A stretch of DNA of 64,000 nucleotides from Paraglaciecola algarum (GCF_021532655.1 NZ_JAKGAS010000002.1:62001-126000), one strand, 5' to 3'. Positions 47,221 to 57,272 are shown, counted from the stretch's first letter. The notes: generated by a model from the letters alone, not told the origin. A program made the numbers and translations.

Positions 47221-50200
47221 TTAGTTTTGTTTCGAAAGTAACTTAAGCTCTGTATCTTCAGCAGACATAGGTTTATTGAAATAATAACCTTGGAAAATTT
47301 CGCATCCTTTACTGGCTAAAAATTGCCATTGTTCTGCGGTTTCCACCCCTTCAGCAACTGCTTCTAAACCCAAGTTTTGGGCCAAATTAATGACAGTGGC
47401 ACATATCTGACCGTCTTCTATGGTATTGGCACATTCATCAACAAAAGATCTGTCTATTTTAAGCACGTCGATAGGTAATCGTTTTAAATAATTAAGCGAC
47501 GAGTAGCCTGTACCAAAGTCATCAACAGATAGGGTAATATCTAGGCTTTTTAACGCTGTCATAGCTTCGATAGACCGTTCAATGTCGGTCAATAATACAC
47601 CTTCAGTGATTTCAAACTCAATTAACGAGCCATCAATCTGGTAGGTATTTAGTTGTTCTTGTACAAATGAAATTAGGTCGTCAGAGACTAAGTGTTTGCC
47701 CGATAAATTGATTGAAACCGGGTACAGGCTAAAGCCTTCTTGTTGCCATTGATTAAGTTGTTGTAGTACTACTTTAATGACTTTTCGGTCGATATTAATG
47801 ATTAGATTGGACTCTTCAGCCAGTGGAATAAATTCCGCTGGTGAGATGAGTCCTTCTACTGGATGATGCCAGCGTATTAGCGCCTCTAGCCCTGTTACTG
47901 CCTTGTTATTATCCACTTTTGACTGATATACCATGTGGATTTGGTCATCAACTTGTAATGCTTTTTTCATTTCCTGTTCGAAATTAAATTGGCGCACCGA
48001 TTTGGTCATCATTTCTTGGTTAAAGATTTGATAGTTGTCTCGGCCCGCTTGTTTAGCATGATACATAGCAATATCTGCTTGCTGTATGAGCTTAGATGCA
48101 TCTAATTGTGATTCTGTATATAGTGAAATGCCAATACTGGTTGGAATATTGATTTCACGACCTTCAAGGGTAATTGGTTCGCGCATTTGTTGTAGAACTT
48201 GATTCGCTTTGGCATGTATTTCGTCTATTTTACTTATCTGATTAAGTAATACGACAAACTCATCTCCACCCCATCTGGCTATCACGTCTGAGCTTTCGGT
48301 TACTTGGGTCAGCCGTTCGGCTACTTCTCTTAATAATTTATCGCCAGCTGCATGTCCGAGTGTGTCGTTGATATTCTTAAAGTGATCTAAGTCCATAAAT
48401 AAAACAGCTAGACCTTCTGCTTCTTGCTCGGTAATAGTATTTTGGATGCTTTCGATTAAATACGTTCTATTATACAGGCCGGTTAGTGGGTCACTGTAAG
48501 CCAAATGTTTTAACTTGTCTCTTAGTTTGGTTTGGCGAGTAGTGTCACGAATATGTAAGGTAAACTCATTTTTTAATTGGCTGCCTAAACTTGCTCCAGT
48601 GATAGTAATTTCAGCTGGAAATTTCTCACCAGAACTACGGCGTAAAAACGTGGTATTTCGGCGGTTATATAGCAAACCTTGAGATTCAGAGAATTTATGT
48701 TTTAAACTATTAGTTACGGCTTCTTGTTCACTTGGATCTATGAATAAATCAATAAAGCTTCTGTTGAGAACATAATCTTTTAGATAGCCAAATGTTTTTT
48801 CAGCTGCAGGATTAAATTCAATGATCTTGCCGTCAAAATCTATACTAATAATGCTATCCATAGATGAGTTTAAAATGGCGCTTTTGCGTTTTTCACTGGC
48901 TTTAAAATTATGAATAGCCTCATCCCGTTGAGTTATTTCGTTATTTACTCGATTAATCACTTGATTATACTGCTGGGCAATTTGGCCAACTTCTGTAAAT
49001 GGTTCAACAGGAACGGGCGATGAAAACTCTCCGCCATCTTGTTGTTTTTTCATGGTGCCTAATAAATCGATCAATTCTGTAGAAGCTCTATGCTCAGATA
49101 TGTTCATACCTAACATTTCTTGTTCAGGGGTAACCCTTAAATTAATGAAAATACTAACTAATTTAATCAATGCGAAGCTGGCAACAAAACTATAAATATT
49201 AATTGCAGCTACACCAGTTAGCTGACTCAAAAACTGTTCGCTTCGAGATAAGCCTGTTTCTAGAGCAGCTAAATCAGCAAATAAAGCCACAGCTAAGGTG
49301 CCCCATATTCCTGCAAATAAATGTACTGGAACTACGCCTAAGGCATCATCTAATTTTAGCTTTTCTAATAGATGAGTGCCTGCGTATAAAATGAGTCCAG
49401 CAATGCTACCAATGATTGCGGAATCTGCTGGGCTCATGGCAAAACAACCCGCAGTAATAGCCACTAAACCAGCCAATACACCATTTAATATGTAGGTTAC
49501 ATCTATAAACCTCTTAAAATAATAATGGCATATGGAGCTAACTAGACCGCCCCAAACGGCGGAGATAAATGTATTAAGGATTATAATGGGTACGTTATCA
49601 TCAAAAGTGAGCGTGCTGCCGCCGTTAAAACCAAACCAGCCTAACCACAAAAAGAGCGCGCCAAGTACAGTAAGAGGTAAGTTACTGCCTGCAGGTAGAT
49701 CGTGTTTGTTATCGAAGCGGCCGATACGAGGACCAATAATAATGACAGCTGCTAATGCAACTGAGCCACCTACTGAATGCACAACGGTTGAACCGGCAAA
49801 ATCCACAAAGCCTAACTTTTGTAACCAGCCGAGGTTTTCTGGATTAAAAAAAGATGCCCATGCCCAATGCCCTGCTATTGGATAAATGAAGGCAGCTAAA
49901 ATGACGGTGATCCATAAATAACCAACAAAGGTCATGCGTTCTGCAACGGCGCCAGATAAAAGTGTGGCCGCTGTACCACAAAACATTAATTGAAAGACAA
50001 AAAAGCTAATTTGATAGGGTGTGTTTTCTTCACCGAAAAAAAACTCAGAGGTGCCAAACCAACCGTTATATGAATCGCCAAACATTAAGGCAAATCCAAA
50101 TAGCCAAAAAACGATAGTGGATAGAATAAAGTCAGAAATATTTTTAGCGGCTACATTGATACTGTTTTTGCTACGGATTTTCCCCGTTTCTAAACACAGA

Positions 50201-50259
50201 AATCCTGCTTGCATGATAAATACCATAAATGCGCTGATGAGTAGCCATGATTCTGTCAT
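47221..50259 (-). CDS. Ammonium transporter fused to PAS, GGDEF and EAL domains
   Basis: 1012 residues. Residues about 1-375 are an Amt/Mep ammonium channel with eleven helices; the twin pore histidines are present in STVVHSVGG and VPVHLFAG. A coiled linker (375-455) leads to a PAS domain (about 455-570), a GGDEF domain with intact GGDEF at 664-668, and an EAL domain starting EAL 792-794 with DDFGTGYSS, LKIDRSFV and AEGVET, all needed for phosphodiesterase activity. It probably couples ammonium transport or sensing to c-di-GMP turnover at the inner membrane. No glnK lies beside it. Single gene. Such transceptor fusions are known in outline but uncommon. Confidence 0.92.
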   Translation of the reverse strand: MTESWLLISAFMVFIMQAGFLCLETGKIRSKNSINVAAKNISDFILSTIVFWLFGFALMFGDSYNGWFGTSEFFFGEENTPYQISFFVFQLMFCGTAATLLSGAVAERMTFVGYLWITVILAAFIYPIAGHWAWASFFNPENLGWLQKLGFVDFAGSTVVHSVGGSVALAAVIIIGPRIGRFDNKHDLPAGSNLPLTVLGALFLWLGWFGFNGGSTLTFDDNVPIIILNTFISAVWGGLVSSICHYYFKRFIDVTYILNGVLAGLVAITAGCFAMSPADSAIIGSIAGLILYAGTHLLEKLKLDDALGVVPVHLFAGIWGTLAVALFADLAALETGLSRSEQFLSQLTGVAAINIYSFVASFALIKLVSIFINLRVTPEQEMLGMNISEHRASTELIDLLGTMKKQQDGGEFSSPVPVEPFTEVGQIAQQYNQVINRVNNEITQRDEAIHNFKASEKRKSAILNSSMDSIISIDFDGKIIEFNPAAEKTFGYLKDYVLNRSFIDLFIDPSEQEAVTNSLKHKFSESQGLLYNRRNTTFLRRSSGEKFPAEITITGASLGSQLKNEFTLHIRDTTRQTKLRDKLKHLAYSDPLTGLYNRTYLIESIQNTITEQEAEGLAVLFMDLDHFKNINDTLGHAAGDKLLREVAERLTQVTESSDVIARWGGDEFVVLLNQISKIDEIHAKANQVLQQMREPITLEGREINIPTSIGISLYTESQLDASKLIQQADIAMYHAKQAGRDNYQIFNQEMMTKSVRQFNFEQEMKKALQVDDQIHMVYQSKVDNNKAVTGLEALIRWHHPVEGLISPAEFIPLAEESNLIINIDRKVIKVVLQQLNQWQQEGFSLYPVSINLSGKHLVSDDLISFVQEQLNTYQIDGSLIEFEITEGVLLTDIERSIEAMTALKSLDITLSVDDFGTGYSSLNYLKRLPIDVLKIDRSFVDECANTIEDGQICATVINLAQNLGLEAVAEGVETAEQWQFLASKGCEIFQGYYFNKPMSAEDTELKLLSKQN

Positions 50260-50424
50260 TAATTATCCTTTCTTTTTTCGCCAACAGTTTGCTAGATGCG
50301 ACCAACAAATTCAAAGTATTATTTTTTATTTACCGGAAATTTATGGGCTGTTTTCAAAAAGCAAAGTGAAGTAAGACGAGCTTGTTAAGGTAAGTTTTCT
50401 ATTATGTAAACAGAGTGGTTAAAC

Positions 50425-50456
50425 GCTCCTAATTTGTCAGTGAATAAATTAGGAGC
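50425..50456. terminator. Hairpin after the DUF5610-like gene
   Basis: GCTCCTAATTT and AAATTAGGAGC form a perfect 11-bp stem with a 10-base loop, 12 bases beyond the stop of the minus-strand gene at 50468. No long T-run on the minus strand, so it may terminate or stabilise the mRNA. The rest of 50260-50424 shows nothing identifiable. Confidence 0.6.
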
Positions 50457-50467
50457 ATTGAAGTGAA

Positions 50468-51943
50468 TCAACTTTGTGGTTGAAATCCTATTGGCAAGTT
50501 ATCCACTAGTTTTTGATTAAAATCATTAAAACGGTTTATGGCACTAATTAAATCTGGAGTAGCCACGTCACCTAATCGATTAATCAGTTCGTTTACCATA
50601 TTTTCATAGGACTTATTATTTTCAAGTTTTAACCTTGAACCTTCTAAAACGTTTAGTAATTTGTCCATATAATCTGCCACTGGTTTTACTGCTTTAGTTG
50701 GATCTTCATTACCTTCATTTTCTTCGTCAAAATGTGACACGGTTTCATAGGCCTTGATAACTTGAGTGTTTTCAACCTTAGTTAACTGTAAAGCAAATCC
50801 GGTTAACTCCTGTTCATCAAAACCAAGTTCTAAGGCCTGATTAAATGCGGTCTCTATATCACCATTAAAAAACTCATCAGCTAACTCATTGGCATCGGCC
50901 ACCAAATTACCAATAGCTTTTAATTCACCATCGTCTAGTTCACCTCGAACTGAAAAAGATAAGGATTGTTCTTGGTAGAATATTGCATTTTGGCTGTTTG
51001 GGTTTGCTATTTCAGCAGCTGACTGCGTAATTTCATCACCTTCTTGACTCTTGGTTTCTGAGTCTACTACAGAGCCAACAGCAACTTGCTCATCGATTTT
51101 TTTAGCCTGTGTTTGTGGTGCATCATCTTTACTGGTTTCAGCGGTGTCTTGCGCAACAGCCGCTTTTTCTTTAGCTGGGGTTTGCTGTTTTGCCGTTACT
51201 TCTGGAGACTCAGGTGCGAGTTCCTCTGCTGGTTCTGGCTGCGTGGCCAGTTGTCTAATTTCTTGTTGGTTTAACTCAAAAGATTGTAAGTCTTCGAAAC
51301 GAATTGTAACTTGGTCACCATCTCGAGTACGAATATTGAGTTGGCCAGTTTCAAGTTTGGCATAGGAGGCTTGAGTATTTTCGATTGAATTAGCTTGTTG
51401 GGAGTCTCCAGTTGAAGGATTAAATATATCTTGTTTAAGTTTTTCAATGCCCTGCTGGATCAGGTTTTTACTTTCGCTAATGCCTTTTTCAATATCTTCA
51501 CTCATAAAACCTGCAAGATCTTTTTCAGCAAGCTTTATGCCTTTTAATACGCCATAGGAGGCTTGCTCAAATAAATCATTCAGTACAGTTTCATCAGCGC
51601 CATTATTTTTGGCGTTTTTTACCGCGCCACCAATAAAGTTAAGCACATTTTTGGCAACTTCATTAAAATCGAATAAAGAATCAGATGATTCTTTACTTTT
51701 CTTTTCGGAAAAGTTTGGCTTTTGTTGGTTAATTTCCAATGAGTTATTTAACGAATTAGAAAATATTCTAGCGCCAAAACTTGCACTTGAGCTAAATTTG
51801 TCAGCACGTAAAGATACAAAATTACTTTGTGTATCCATAGCTTGCTGTAACCCAGAATCCCTCAACTGATTCTGAATACTGTCTTTACTACCCAAATGTT
51901 GTGGCTTTTCACTTAAAAAAGCCTTTAATTGATTAATATTCAT
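50468..51943 (-). CDS. DUF5610-like protein of unknown function
   Basis: 491 residues. N-terminal 90 residues are Ser/Asn/Gln-rich; residues about 95-170 (FDFNEVAKNVLNFIGGAVKNAKNNG and GVLKGIKLAEKDLAG) look like the DUF5610 domain. The middle (about 235-300) is Glu/Ala/Thr-rich and likely disordered; the C-terminal 180 residues (about 310-491) form an acidic alpha-helical region. No signal peptide or membrane helix. AGAGG precedes the ATG. The mix of helical domains and low-complexity linkers recalls flagellar hook-length or secreted proteins, but I cannot assign a function. Confidence 0.7.
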   Translation of the reverse strand: MNINQLKAFLSEKPQHLGSKDSIQNQLRDSGLQQAMDTQSNFVSLRADKFSSSASFGARIFSNSLNNSLEINQQKPNFSEKKSKESSDSLFDFNEVAKNVLNFIGGAVKNAKNNGADETVLNDLFEQASYGVLKGIKLAEKDLAGFMSEDIEKGISESKNLIQQGIEKLKQDIFNPSTGDSQQANSIENTQASYAKLETGQLNIRTRDGDQVTIRFEDLQSFELNQQEIRQLATQPEPAEELAPESPEVTAKQQTPAKEKAAVAQDTAETSKDDAPQTQAKKIDEQVAVGSVVDSETKSQEGDEITQSAAEIANPNSQNAIFYQEQSLSFSVRGELDDGELKAIGNLVADANELADEFFNGDIETAFNQALELGFDEQELTGFALQLTKVENTQVIKAYETVSHFDEENEGNEDPTKAVKPVADYMDKLLNVLEGSRLKLENNKSYENMVNELINRLGDVATPDLISAINRFNDFNQKLVDNLPIGFQPQS

Positions 51944-52112
51944 AATTGAAACCTCTCTACCCTCAACTATATATCGGCCATAGTTATTTAAAATTTAGCC
52001 CTGAGCTGTAAAACCCATTAAAATGTAATGGATCGGGGGGATTTACCTACTAACTCATTGCAGTATTGCCTAAAACCCTTTACCTTGCGCTTTTTTTTAA
52101 ACTCTAATCAAT

Positions 52113-53228
52113 ATGGATCGGATTATGCGACCAACAGAAATACAAGCAGACACTTACCCTGAGCAGTTGCAAAACAAAGCGGATTTAGTCAAAACCAGTT
52201 TTGCGCAATTTGATATGCCAGAGTTGCAAGTGTTTGCATCTGATCCACTGCACTACAGGATGAGAGCTGAATTTAGAGTGTGGCATGATGGTGATGAGTT
52301 ACACCATGTGATGTTTGATCAGGCGACTAAACAAAAGTATCAGGTACATCAATTTCCACCTGCTAGCTTGTTAATTAATCAAGTTATGCAGGATTTAATC
52401 GGCGCATTAAAAGTGAATGATGTGTTGCGCAGAAAGTTATTCCAAATTGATTATTTGGCGACTTTAAGTGGTGAGATTATTGTGTCTCTGCTGTACCACA
52501 AGCCGCTAGATGAAAATTGGCAAGCTGAGATGCAAAAACTATTAACTAAGTTACGCCTTTCCTACCCTATCGATATTATTGGCCGTGCCAAAAAACAAAA
52601 AGTAATTCTTGATAGAGACTTTGTCACAGAAAAGCTCACTATAAATCAGCGAGAATATAGCTTTAAACAAATTGAAAATAGCTTTACTCAACCTAATGCT
52701 AAAGTGAATATAAAAATGCTTGAATGGGCATTAGATATCACCAAAAATGCCCAAGGTGATTTATTAGAATTGTATTGTGGTGCTGGTAATTTTTCGATTC
52801 CTTTAGCGCAAAACTTTCGTAAAGTATTGGCCACTGAAATATCTAAAACTTCGGTTGCTGCAGCGCAAGATAATATTAGTCAAAACCAAATAGATAACGT
52901 GAAAATTATCCGCATGTCGAGCGAAGAGTTTGTCCAAGCCCAGCAAGGTGTAAGAGAGTTTCGTCGCCTTGAAGGTATTGATTTACAGTCTTATGATTGT
53001 GATACTGTGCTGGTGGATCCACCTCGTGCTGGTTTAGATGAAACCACAGTGGATATGGTAAAAGCTTATGCCAATATCATATATATTTCATGTAACCCTG
53101 AAACCCTGCAGGCAAATTTAAGTACTTTGTCCAAGACCCATAAGGTCACTCGCTTTGCTTTATTTGATCAGTTTCCTTATACCCATCACGCAGAGTGTGG
53201 CGTGTATTTACAAAAATTGGATAGCTGA
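52113..53228 (+). CDS. trmA: tRNA (uracil-54-C5) methyltransferase TrmA
   Basis: Makes ribothymidine at position 54 of tRNAs. 371 residues (E. coli 366). [21 protein letters not shown] is the family N-terminal signature; the SAM loop is [16 protein letters not shown]; the catalytic nucleophile is C327 (ISCNPETL) and the general base E361 (HHAECGVYL). The start ATG at 52113 lacks a strong ribosome site; a second ATG four codons on is an alternative. The EVE gene follows after 37 bases. Confidence 0.96.
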   Translation: MDRIMRPTEIQADTYPEQLQNKADLVKTSFAQFDMPELQVFASDPLHYRMRAEFRVWHDGDELHHVMFDQATKQKYQVHQFPPASLLINQVMQDLIGALKVNDVLRRKLFQIDYLATLSGEIIVSLLYHKPLDENWQAEMQKLLTKLRLSYPIDIIGRAKKQKVILDRDFVTEKLTINQREYSFKQIENSFTQPNAKVNIKMLEWALDITKNAQGDLLELYCGAGNFSIPLAQNFRKVLATEISKTSVAAAQDNISQNQIDNVKIIRMSSEEFVQAQQGVREFRRLEGIDLQSYDCDTVLVDPPRAGLDETTVDMVKAYANIIYISCNPETLQANLSTLSKTHKVTRFALFDQFPYTHHAECGVYLQKLDS

Positions 53229-53265
53229 TTAGCTGTACGTTTAACTGATTAATTTTGGGGTGAAA

Positions 53266-53730
53266 ATGAATTATTGGCTGTTTAAAACTGAGCCTGATGC
53301 ATTCAGTATTGATGATTTAAAAAATGCACCGGAACAAACCGAACATTGGGATGGTATTCGTAATTATCAAGCTCGGAATTTTTTACGTGATACGGTGAAT
53401 GTAGGTGACTTGGTTTTTATTTATCATTCTAGCTGCAAACAGGTAGGCATTGTTGGTTTGGCTGAGGCAGTGAAAGCTGGGTATGTTGATCACACTCAAT
53501 TTAATCCAGAGTCAAACTATTATGATCCTAAATCAACTATTGAAAAGCCGCGTTGGTACATGGTTGATATCCAATTTAAACAAAAATTTTCGCAAATATT
53601 ACCGTTGAAAACCATTAAGGCTATGGATGATATTAAAGAAATTGGCTTAGTTAAAAAAGGCCATAGATTGTCGATTATGCCAGTGCAAAAAAATGAGTTT
53701 GAAAGTTTATTAACCGCCTGTGAAGCTTAG
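53266..53730 (+). CDS. EVE-domain protein
   Basis: 154 residues from the ATG at 53266; the in-frame GTG six bases earlier is part of the GGGGTG ribosome site and is rejected. NYWLFKTEPDAFSIDDL, HWDGIRNYQARNFLRD and FIYHSSCKQVGIVG are the EVE signature, a PUA-like fold that binds modified bases in DNA or RNA. The conserved KTEP and WDG-VRN positions are intact. Not next to a restriction or defence gene here, so a housekeeping RNA role is as likely as defence. Confidence 0.92.
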   Translation: MNYWLFKTEPDAFSIDDLKNAPEQTEHWDGIRNYQARNFLRDTVNVGDLVFIYHSSCKQVGIVGLAEAVKAGYVDHTQFNPESNYYDPKSTIEKPRWYMVDIQFKQKFSQILPLKTIKAMDDIKEIGLVKKGHRLSIMPVQKNEFESLLTACEA

Positions 53731-54236
53731 CTTGTTGCTTCAGCTGACTCTGCATGTTTAGCCGTATTTTTACCTTTATCGGCAACTAAATTACGACAGG
53801 CTGCAACAAAACCCTCTACGGTGTTTTTACACCAAGGAATTCTCACTTCTGACGGTTGGCGGGCAATAAACTGGCTTATTTCTTCTATCGTAAAGTTTTG
53901 GCCTTTTAAGGCTTTCCGTACGCCAACTTCTACGGTTTCATTGTGTTGGCAGCATTGCACTATCACAAATTGAAAATTTTCTAATACAAAATGAGCCATA
54001 TCATAATCTTGATGGCTGATTAAACCATGACTTTTTAAGGCCGCTAATTTTGTTTGGAAAGTATTTTGCAAAACAGAAGCCATAGTCATCACTATGCCTA
54101 AGGAGTATTTATTCTGAGATTGTAAGGTTTTGTGAGCATGTTGAATTTGTTTTAATTCTGTTTGAGTGCTCTGATTGCGGGTCATAACAAATACTAGAAT
54201 TAATACTAAAACGCCTATTACACCAAACTCAATCAC
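53727..54236 (-). CDS. Hypothetical protein with N-terminal membrane helix
   Basis: 169 residues. A single N-terminal helix (about 3-19) followed by a predicted cytoplasmic helical region with four cysteines (CC at 111-112, C150, C162 approx.). I recognise no family. Its stop overlaps the EVE gene stop by four bases in convergent orientation. Starts ATG with weak ribosome site; the intergenic region 54237-54452 on its 5' side is featureless AT-rich DNA apart from a possible promoter. Confidence 0.6.
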   Translation of the reverse strand: MIEFGVIGVLVLILVFVMTRNQSTQTELKQIQHAHKTLQSQNKYSLGIVMTMASVLQNTFQTKLAALKSHGLISHQDYDMAHFVLENFQFVIVQCCQHNETVEVGVRKALKGQNFTIEEISQFIARQPSEVRIPWCKNTVEGFVAACRNLVADKGKNTAKHAESAEATS

Positions 54237-54452
54237 AATATCTTACCTCGAAATGTCTACCTAACTATTTGGATATCTGTCAGTTAGGTGTTTTTTATTA
54301 TTTTTTGTAAATGCATGAATATTCGATTCTAATACAGGTTGAGGTACAGAGCGATATTCAAGTATTGCATTATGAAATGTGCGTAAATCTAAGTTGTTCG
54401 ATAATTGCATTTCAACTTAGTTAGGTAAACGTTTAATTATGTTTGGGATAAT

Positions 54453-54779
54453 CTAACCCTTTGGCTTAGTGTAAATTGGGCTCGGGAAAGCCGTAACTTT
54501 GTCTGACAATTCTGTGATTTTTGAGGTGCCTTGTTTTTCTACTTCATCGATTCGTAACACACTATGCATAGGTACATAGGTTCTAGTGACTCCCGAAAAT
54601 TCCGATTTAAGCTTTTCATGGCTTGGATCCAACACCAAACTAGTATGGGTGTCCCACACAAAGTCTCCTATCTCAACAAATCCAAACATACTGCCTTGGC
54701 ATACTTCACGCACATAGAGTTCGTAACGTTCACCATTACTGACAAATTGAATGCGAAATAAGTGTTTTTTATTGGACAT
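54453..54779 (-). CDS. DUF1820 protein
   Basis: 108 residues of the DUF1820 family (HLFRIQFVSNGERYELYVREVCQGSMFGFVEIGDFVW), found widely in gammaproteobacteria. No known function. Basic N-terminus, no signal. Mature fold is probably a small beta-barrel. Single gene, its start preceded by no strong ribosome site (CGAGTATTCAAA). Confidence 0.85.
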   Translation of the reverse strand: MSNKKHLFRIQFVSNGERYELYVREVCQGSMFGFVEIGDFVWDTHTSLVLDPSHEKLKSEFSGVTRTYVPMHSVLRIDEVEKQGTSKITELSDKVTAFPSPIYTKPKG

Positions 54780-54877
54780 TTTGAATACTCGGGAAATAGA
54801 TAAATCTCATCTTGCAGATAAGCTAAGCGACTACGTACTTTAACTATGGTGTTAGTTTGAATAATTCCAAGTGAAAA

Positions 54878-55456
54878 TTAATGATTGTTTGACTGAAGTG
54901 GTCCTAATAGTGCTTGAGTCGCTAATTGTAACTCGTCAGTTTCTCCAGCTAATACGGCATTAACCGCAAATCCTTGCACGTAACTGGTGAGTTGTAATGC
55001 TGTTGATTCAATATTGGTGTTAGTGTGAATTTGGCCTAAGCTCATGGCTTTTTCTAAACAACCAATAAAATCAATTTGTAAACGATCTAAGTAGTGTCGG
55101 CCAATTTCTCGAACTTTTTGGTCATCAAAACCTAGCTCTGTAATGCTGTTAATTAACAAACAACCTTTGCCTTTTACATGCTCAACATACTGGTTAAAAA
55201 ATTGGTTAATCGATTCTAAGCCTTGATTACTTTCTAAGTGTTTGATGACTTTGCTTAAGTGATGATTTTGATAGTGCTCTAACACCATATATAGAAAGGT
55301 TTGTTTACTACCGAACTCTAAATAAAAACCTCGTCTATTAAACTCAGTACGGGCAATAATTTCGTCCATTATTGCGCCGTGATATCCGTGTTCTAAAAAC
55401 ACATCAATGGCTTGGCTTAAAATAGCGTCTAGGTTGTATTGAGCTTTACGTGGCAT
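54878..55456 (-). CDS. TetR-family transcriptional regulator
   Basis: 192 residues. N-terminal TetR helix-turn-helix (about 5-55: YNLDAILSQAIDVFLEHGYHGAIMDEII and NRRGFYLEFGSKQTFLYMVL), then the helical ligand domain. Divergent from the M28 peptidase gene, with 132 bases between; a partly symmetric AGAACATATATTCT at 55474-55487 lies just upstream of its own start and could be its operator. Ligand and regulon unknown. Confidence 0.88.
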   Translation of the reverse strand: MPRKAQYNLDAILSQAIDVFLEHGYHGAIMDEIIARTEFNRRGFYLEFGSKQTFLYMVLEHYQNHHLSKVIKHLESNQGLESINQFFNQYVEHVKGKGCLLINSITELGFDDQKVREIGRHYLDRLQIDFIGCLEKAMSLGQIHTNTNIESTALQLTSYVQGFAVNAVLAGETDELQLATQALLGPLQSNNH

Positions 55457-55473
55457 AGTGATTTGTTTTTTTT

Positions 55474-55487
55474 AGAACATATATTCT
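55474..55487. promoter_or_regulatory. Candidate TetR-family operator
   Basis: AGAACATATATTCT, symmetric at 12 of 14 positions, 17 bases upstream of the tetR start and in the divergent region with the M28 peptidase gene, where autoregulatory operators normally lie. Confidence 0.35.
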
Positions 55488-55588
55488 TTACAGGTTAGCT
55501 GAGTTAATTATTCTGTCAAGCTTGCACTCTTGGTACATCTCGCTTAATGTGCGCACAAATATTATAAGTTATAAATGGGGAGTATAAG

Positions 55589-57223
55589 GTGATTAAGTTC
55601 GTTAGCGTGTTGATTTTGGGTTCATTTTTAGTGGCCTGTCAGGCTGAAAGAGAAACCAGTTCACAAGAGCTTTCTGCAGATAAAGTCAGAATAAAGTCAC
55701 ATTTGAAGTTTTTATCAGATGATTTATTAGAAGGACGAGACACAGGGGCTCAAGGTCATGAAATCGCCTCTATGTATCTTGCGGCGGAATTTGAAAGGTA
55801 TGGTTTAAAACCTGCTGGTGATGATAATACTTTCATGCAAAGAGTGAACTTTAGACAAGCTCTGCTTGACCAAACTTCAGTTAAATTAATTTTAACTAAA
55901 GGTGATGCTGACGTTGAGTTGAACTATCCAAAACAATTTATTACTTCAGGTAATCCTTCTAATCCTGAAGCAATTACTCAAGGGGACATGGTATTTGTTG
56001 GTTACGGTATAGTTGCACCGGAGTTAGAACATGACGATTATCAAAGTTTAGATGTCAGTAACAAAATAGTCGTCACGCTTGCAGGTAAACCCAAGTCATT
56101 TCCAAGTGAAGAAGGAGCTCATTTTGGCTCAACTTCCGAGAAAAAACGTCATGCAGTAGAAAGAGGTGCGATAGGTTACATCAGTATCAGTACGCCAACT
56201 TATGAAAAAGTTAGGCCTTATCAAAATTTACTTAACTATTTGCACACACCATCTGTACGTTGGCTGGATACTGATGGAGAGCCTGCTAATACTTTTCCTG
56301 AGTTAAATAATACGGCTTACTTTAGTAAAGAAGCGGCTGAAATTTTATTTGCAGATGCCGAATTAAATTTAGCGCAAATCTACGAAATGTTAGAAAAAGA
56401 CGAATCGCCTAAAGGTTTTGATTTAGATAGCAGCTTAACTCTTGAATCAAAGAGTACCTATAAAGCTATTTCTAGCCCTAATGTGGTAGCCGTACTTGAA
56501 GGTTCAGATCCTGTATTAAAAAATGAATATGTAGTGTATTCAGCACACTCTGATCATATTGGTTTTGCTAAAACCGTGAAAAAAGACAAAATCAATAATG
56601 GTGCAATGGATAACGCTACAGGTATGTCGGTTTTATTAGAAACTGCCAGAATGTTTAGTATGCTAGAGCAAAGGCCAAAACGTTCAATCTTGTTTGTTGC
56701 AGTGACGGCAGAAGAAAAAGGTTTACTTGGCTCTGATTATTTTGCTAAAAATCCAACCGTACCGACAGGCTCTTTAGTGGCAAATGTTAATTTAGATATG
56801 CCAATTTTGACCTATGAATTTGCTGATGTTATCGCTTTTGGTGCTGACCATAGCGATTTAAAAACTTCAGTTTCTGAAGCAGCCAAAAAAATTAATATTG
56901 AGTTAAGCCCGGATCCGTGGCCACATATGGCGTTATTTACTCGTTCAGATCATTACAGTTTCGTAAAACAGGGGATCCCTGCTGTATTTTTGGTTCCTGG
57001 TTTAAAGTCTGCAGATCCTGAAGTGGATGGTAGCCAACAGTTTAATAAATTTATAGCGACAAATTATCACAAACCAGGTGATGACTTTAGCCAAAAATTT
57101 AACTGGAAAGCAGCCGCTAAGTTTACCGAAGTGAATTATCACATTGGATTAACTTTAGCGAATCAAGCTAAAGCTTCTAGTTGGAATGAGGGTGATTTCT
57201 TTGGGGATACTTTCTCAAAGTAA
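55589..57223 (+). CDS. M28-family peptidase, lipoprotein
   Basis: 544 residues from a GTG at 55589, which follows GGGGAG and gives a typical lipoprotein signal (MIKFVSVLILGSFLVAC, lipobox LVAC, lipidated C17). The catalytic domain has the M28 dizinc pattern: SDHIGF (His), NGAMDNATGM (bridging Asp), AEEKGLLGS (catalytic and zinc Glu), NLDM and HYSF near the C-terminus. A PA domain is inserted between (about 120-260). Probably aminopeptidase at the outer membrane. The divergent TetR gene may control it. Ends at the bidirectional terminator at 57242-57272. Confidence 0.88.
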   Translation: MIKFVSVLILGSFLVACQAERETSSQELSADKVRIKSHLKFLSDDLLEGRDTGAQGHEIASMYLAAEFERYGLKPAGDDNTFMQRVNFRQALLDQTSVKLILTKGDADVELNYPKQFITSGNPSNPEAITQGDMVFVGYGIVAPELEHDDYQSLDVSNKIVVTLAGKPKSFPSEEGAHFGSTSEKKRHAVERGAIGYISISTPTYEKVRPYQNLLNYLHTPSVRWLDTDGEPANTFPELNNTAYFSKEAAEILFADAELNLAQIYEMLEKDESPKGFDLDSSLTLESKSTYKAISSPNVVAVLEGSDPVLKNEYVVYSAHSDHIGFAKTVKKDKINNGAMDNATGMSVLLETARMFSMLEQRPKRSILFVAVTAEEKGLLGSDYFAKNPTVPTGSLVANVNLDMPILTYEFADVIAFGADHSDLKTSVSEAAKKINIELSPDPWPHMALFTRSDHYSFVKQGIPAVFLVPGLKSADPEVDGSQQFNKFIATNYHKPGDDFSQKFNWKAAAKFTEVNYHIGLTLANQAKASSWNEGDFFGDTFSK

Positions 57224-57241
57224 TCCACAAATAAGAATAAT

Positions 57242-57272
57242 AAAAAACGGGCTTTAATTGCCCGTTTTTTTT
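57242..57272. terminator. Bidirectional rho-independent terminator
   Basis: AAAAAACGGGC and GCCCGTTTTTT with a 7-base loop; A- and T-runs on both sides serve the convergent M28 and slmA genes. Confidence 0.9.

Noticed and set aside
53266..53730. EVE-domain gene as part of a defence island
   Set aside because: No restriction, modification or other defence gene lies nearby; neighbours are trmA and small conserved genes, so there is no support for a defence system here.
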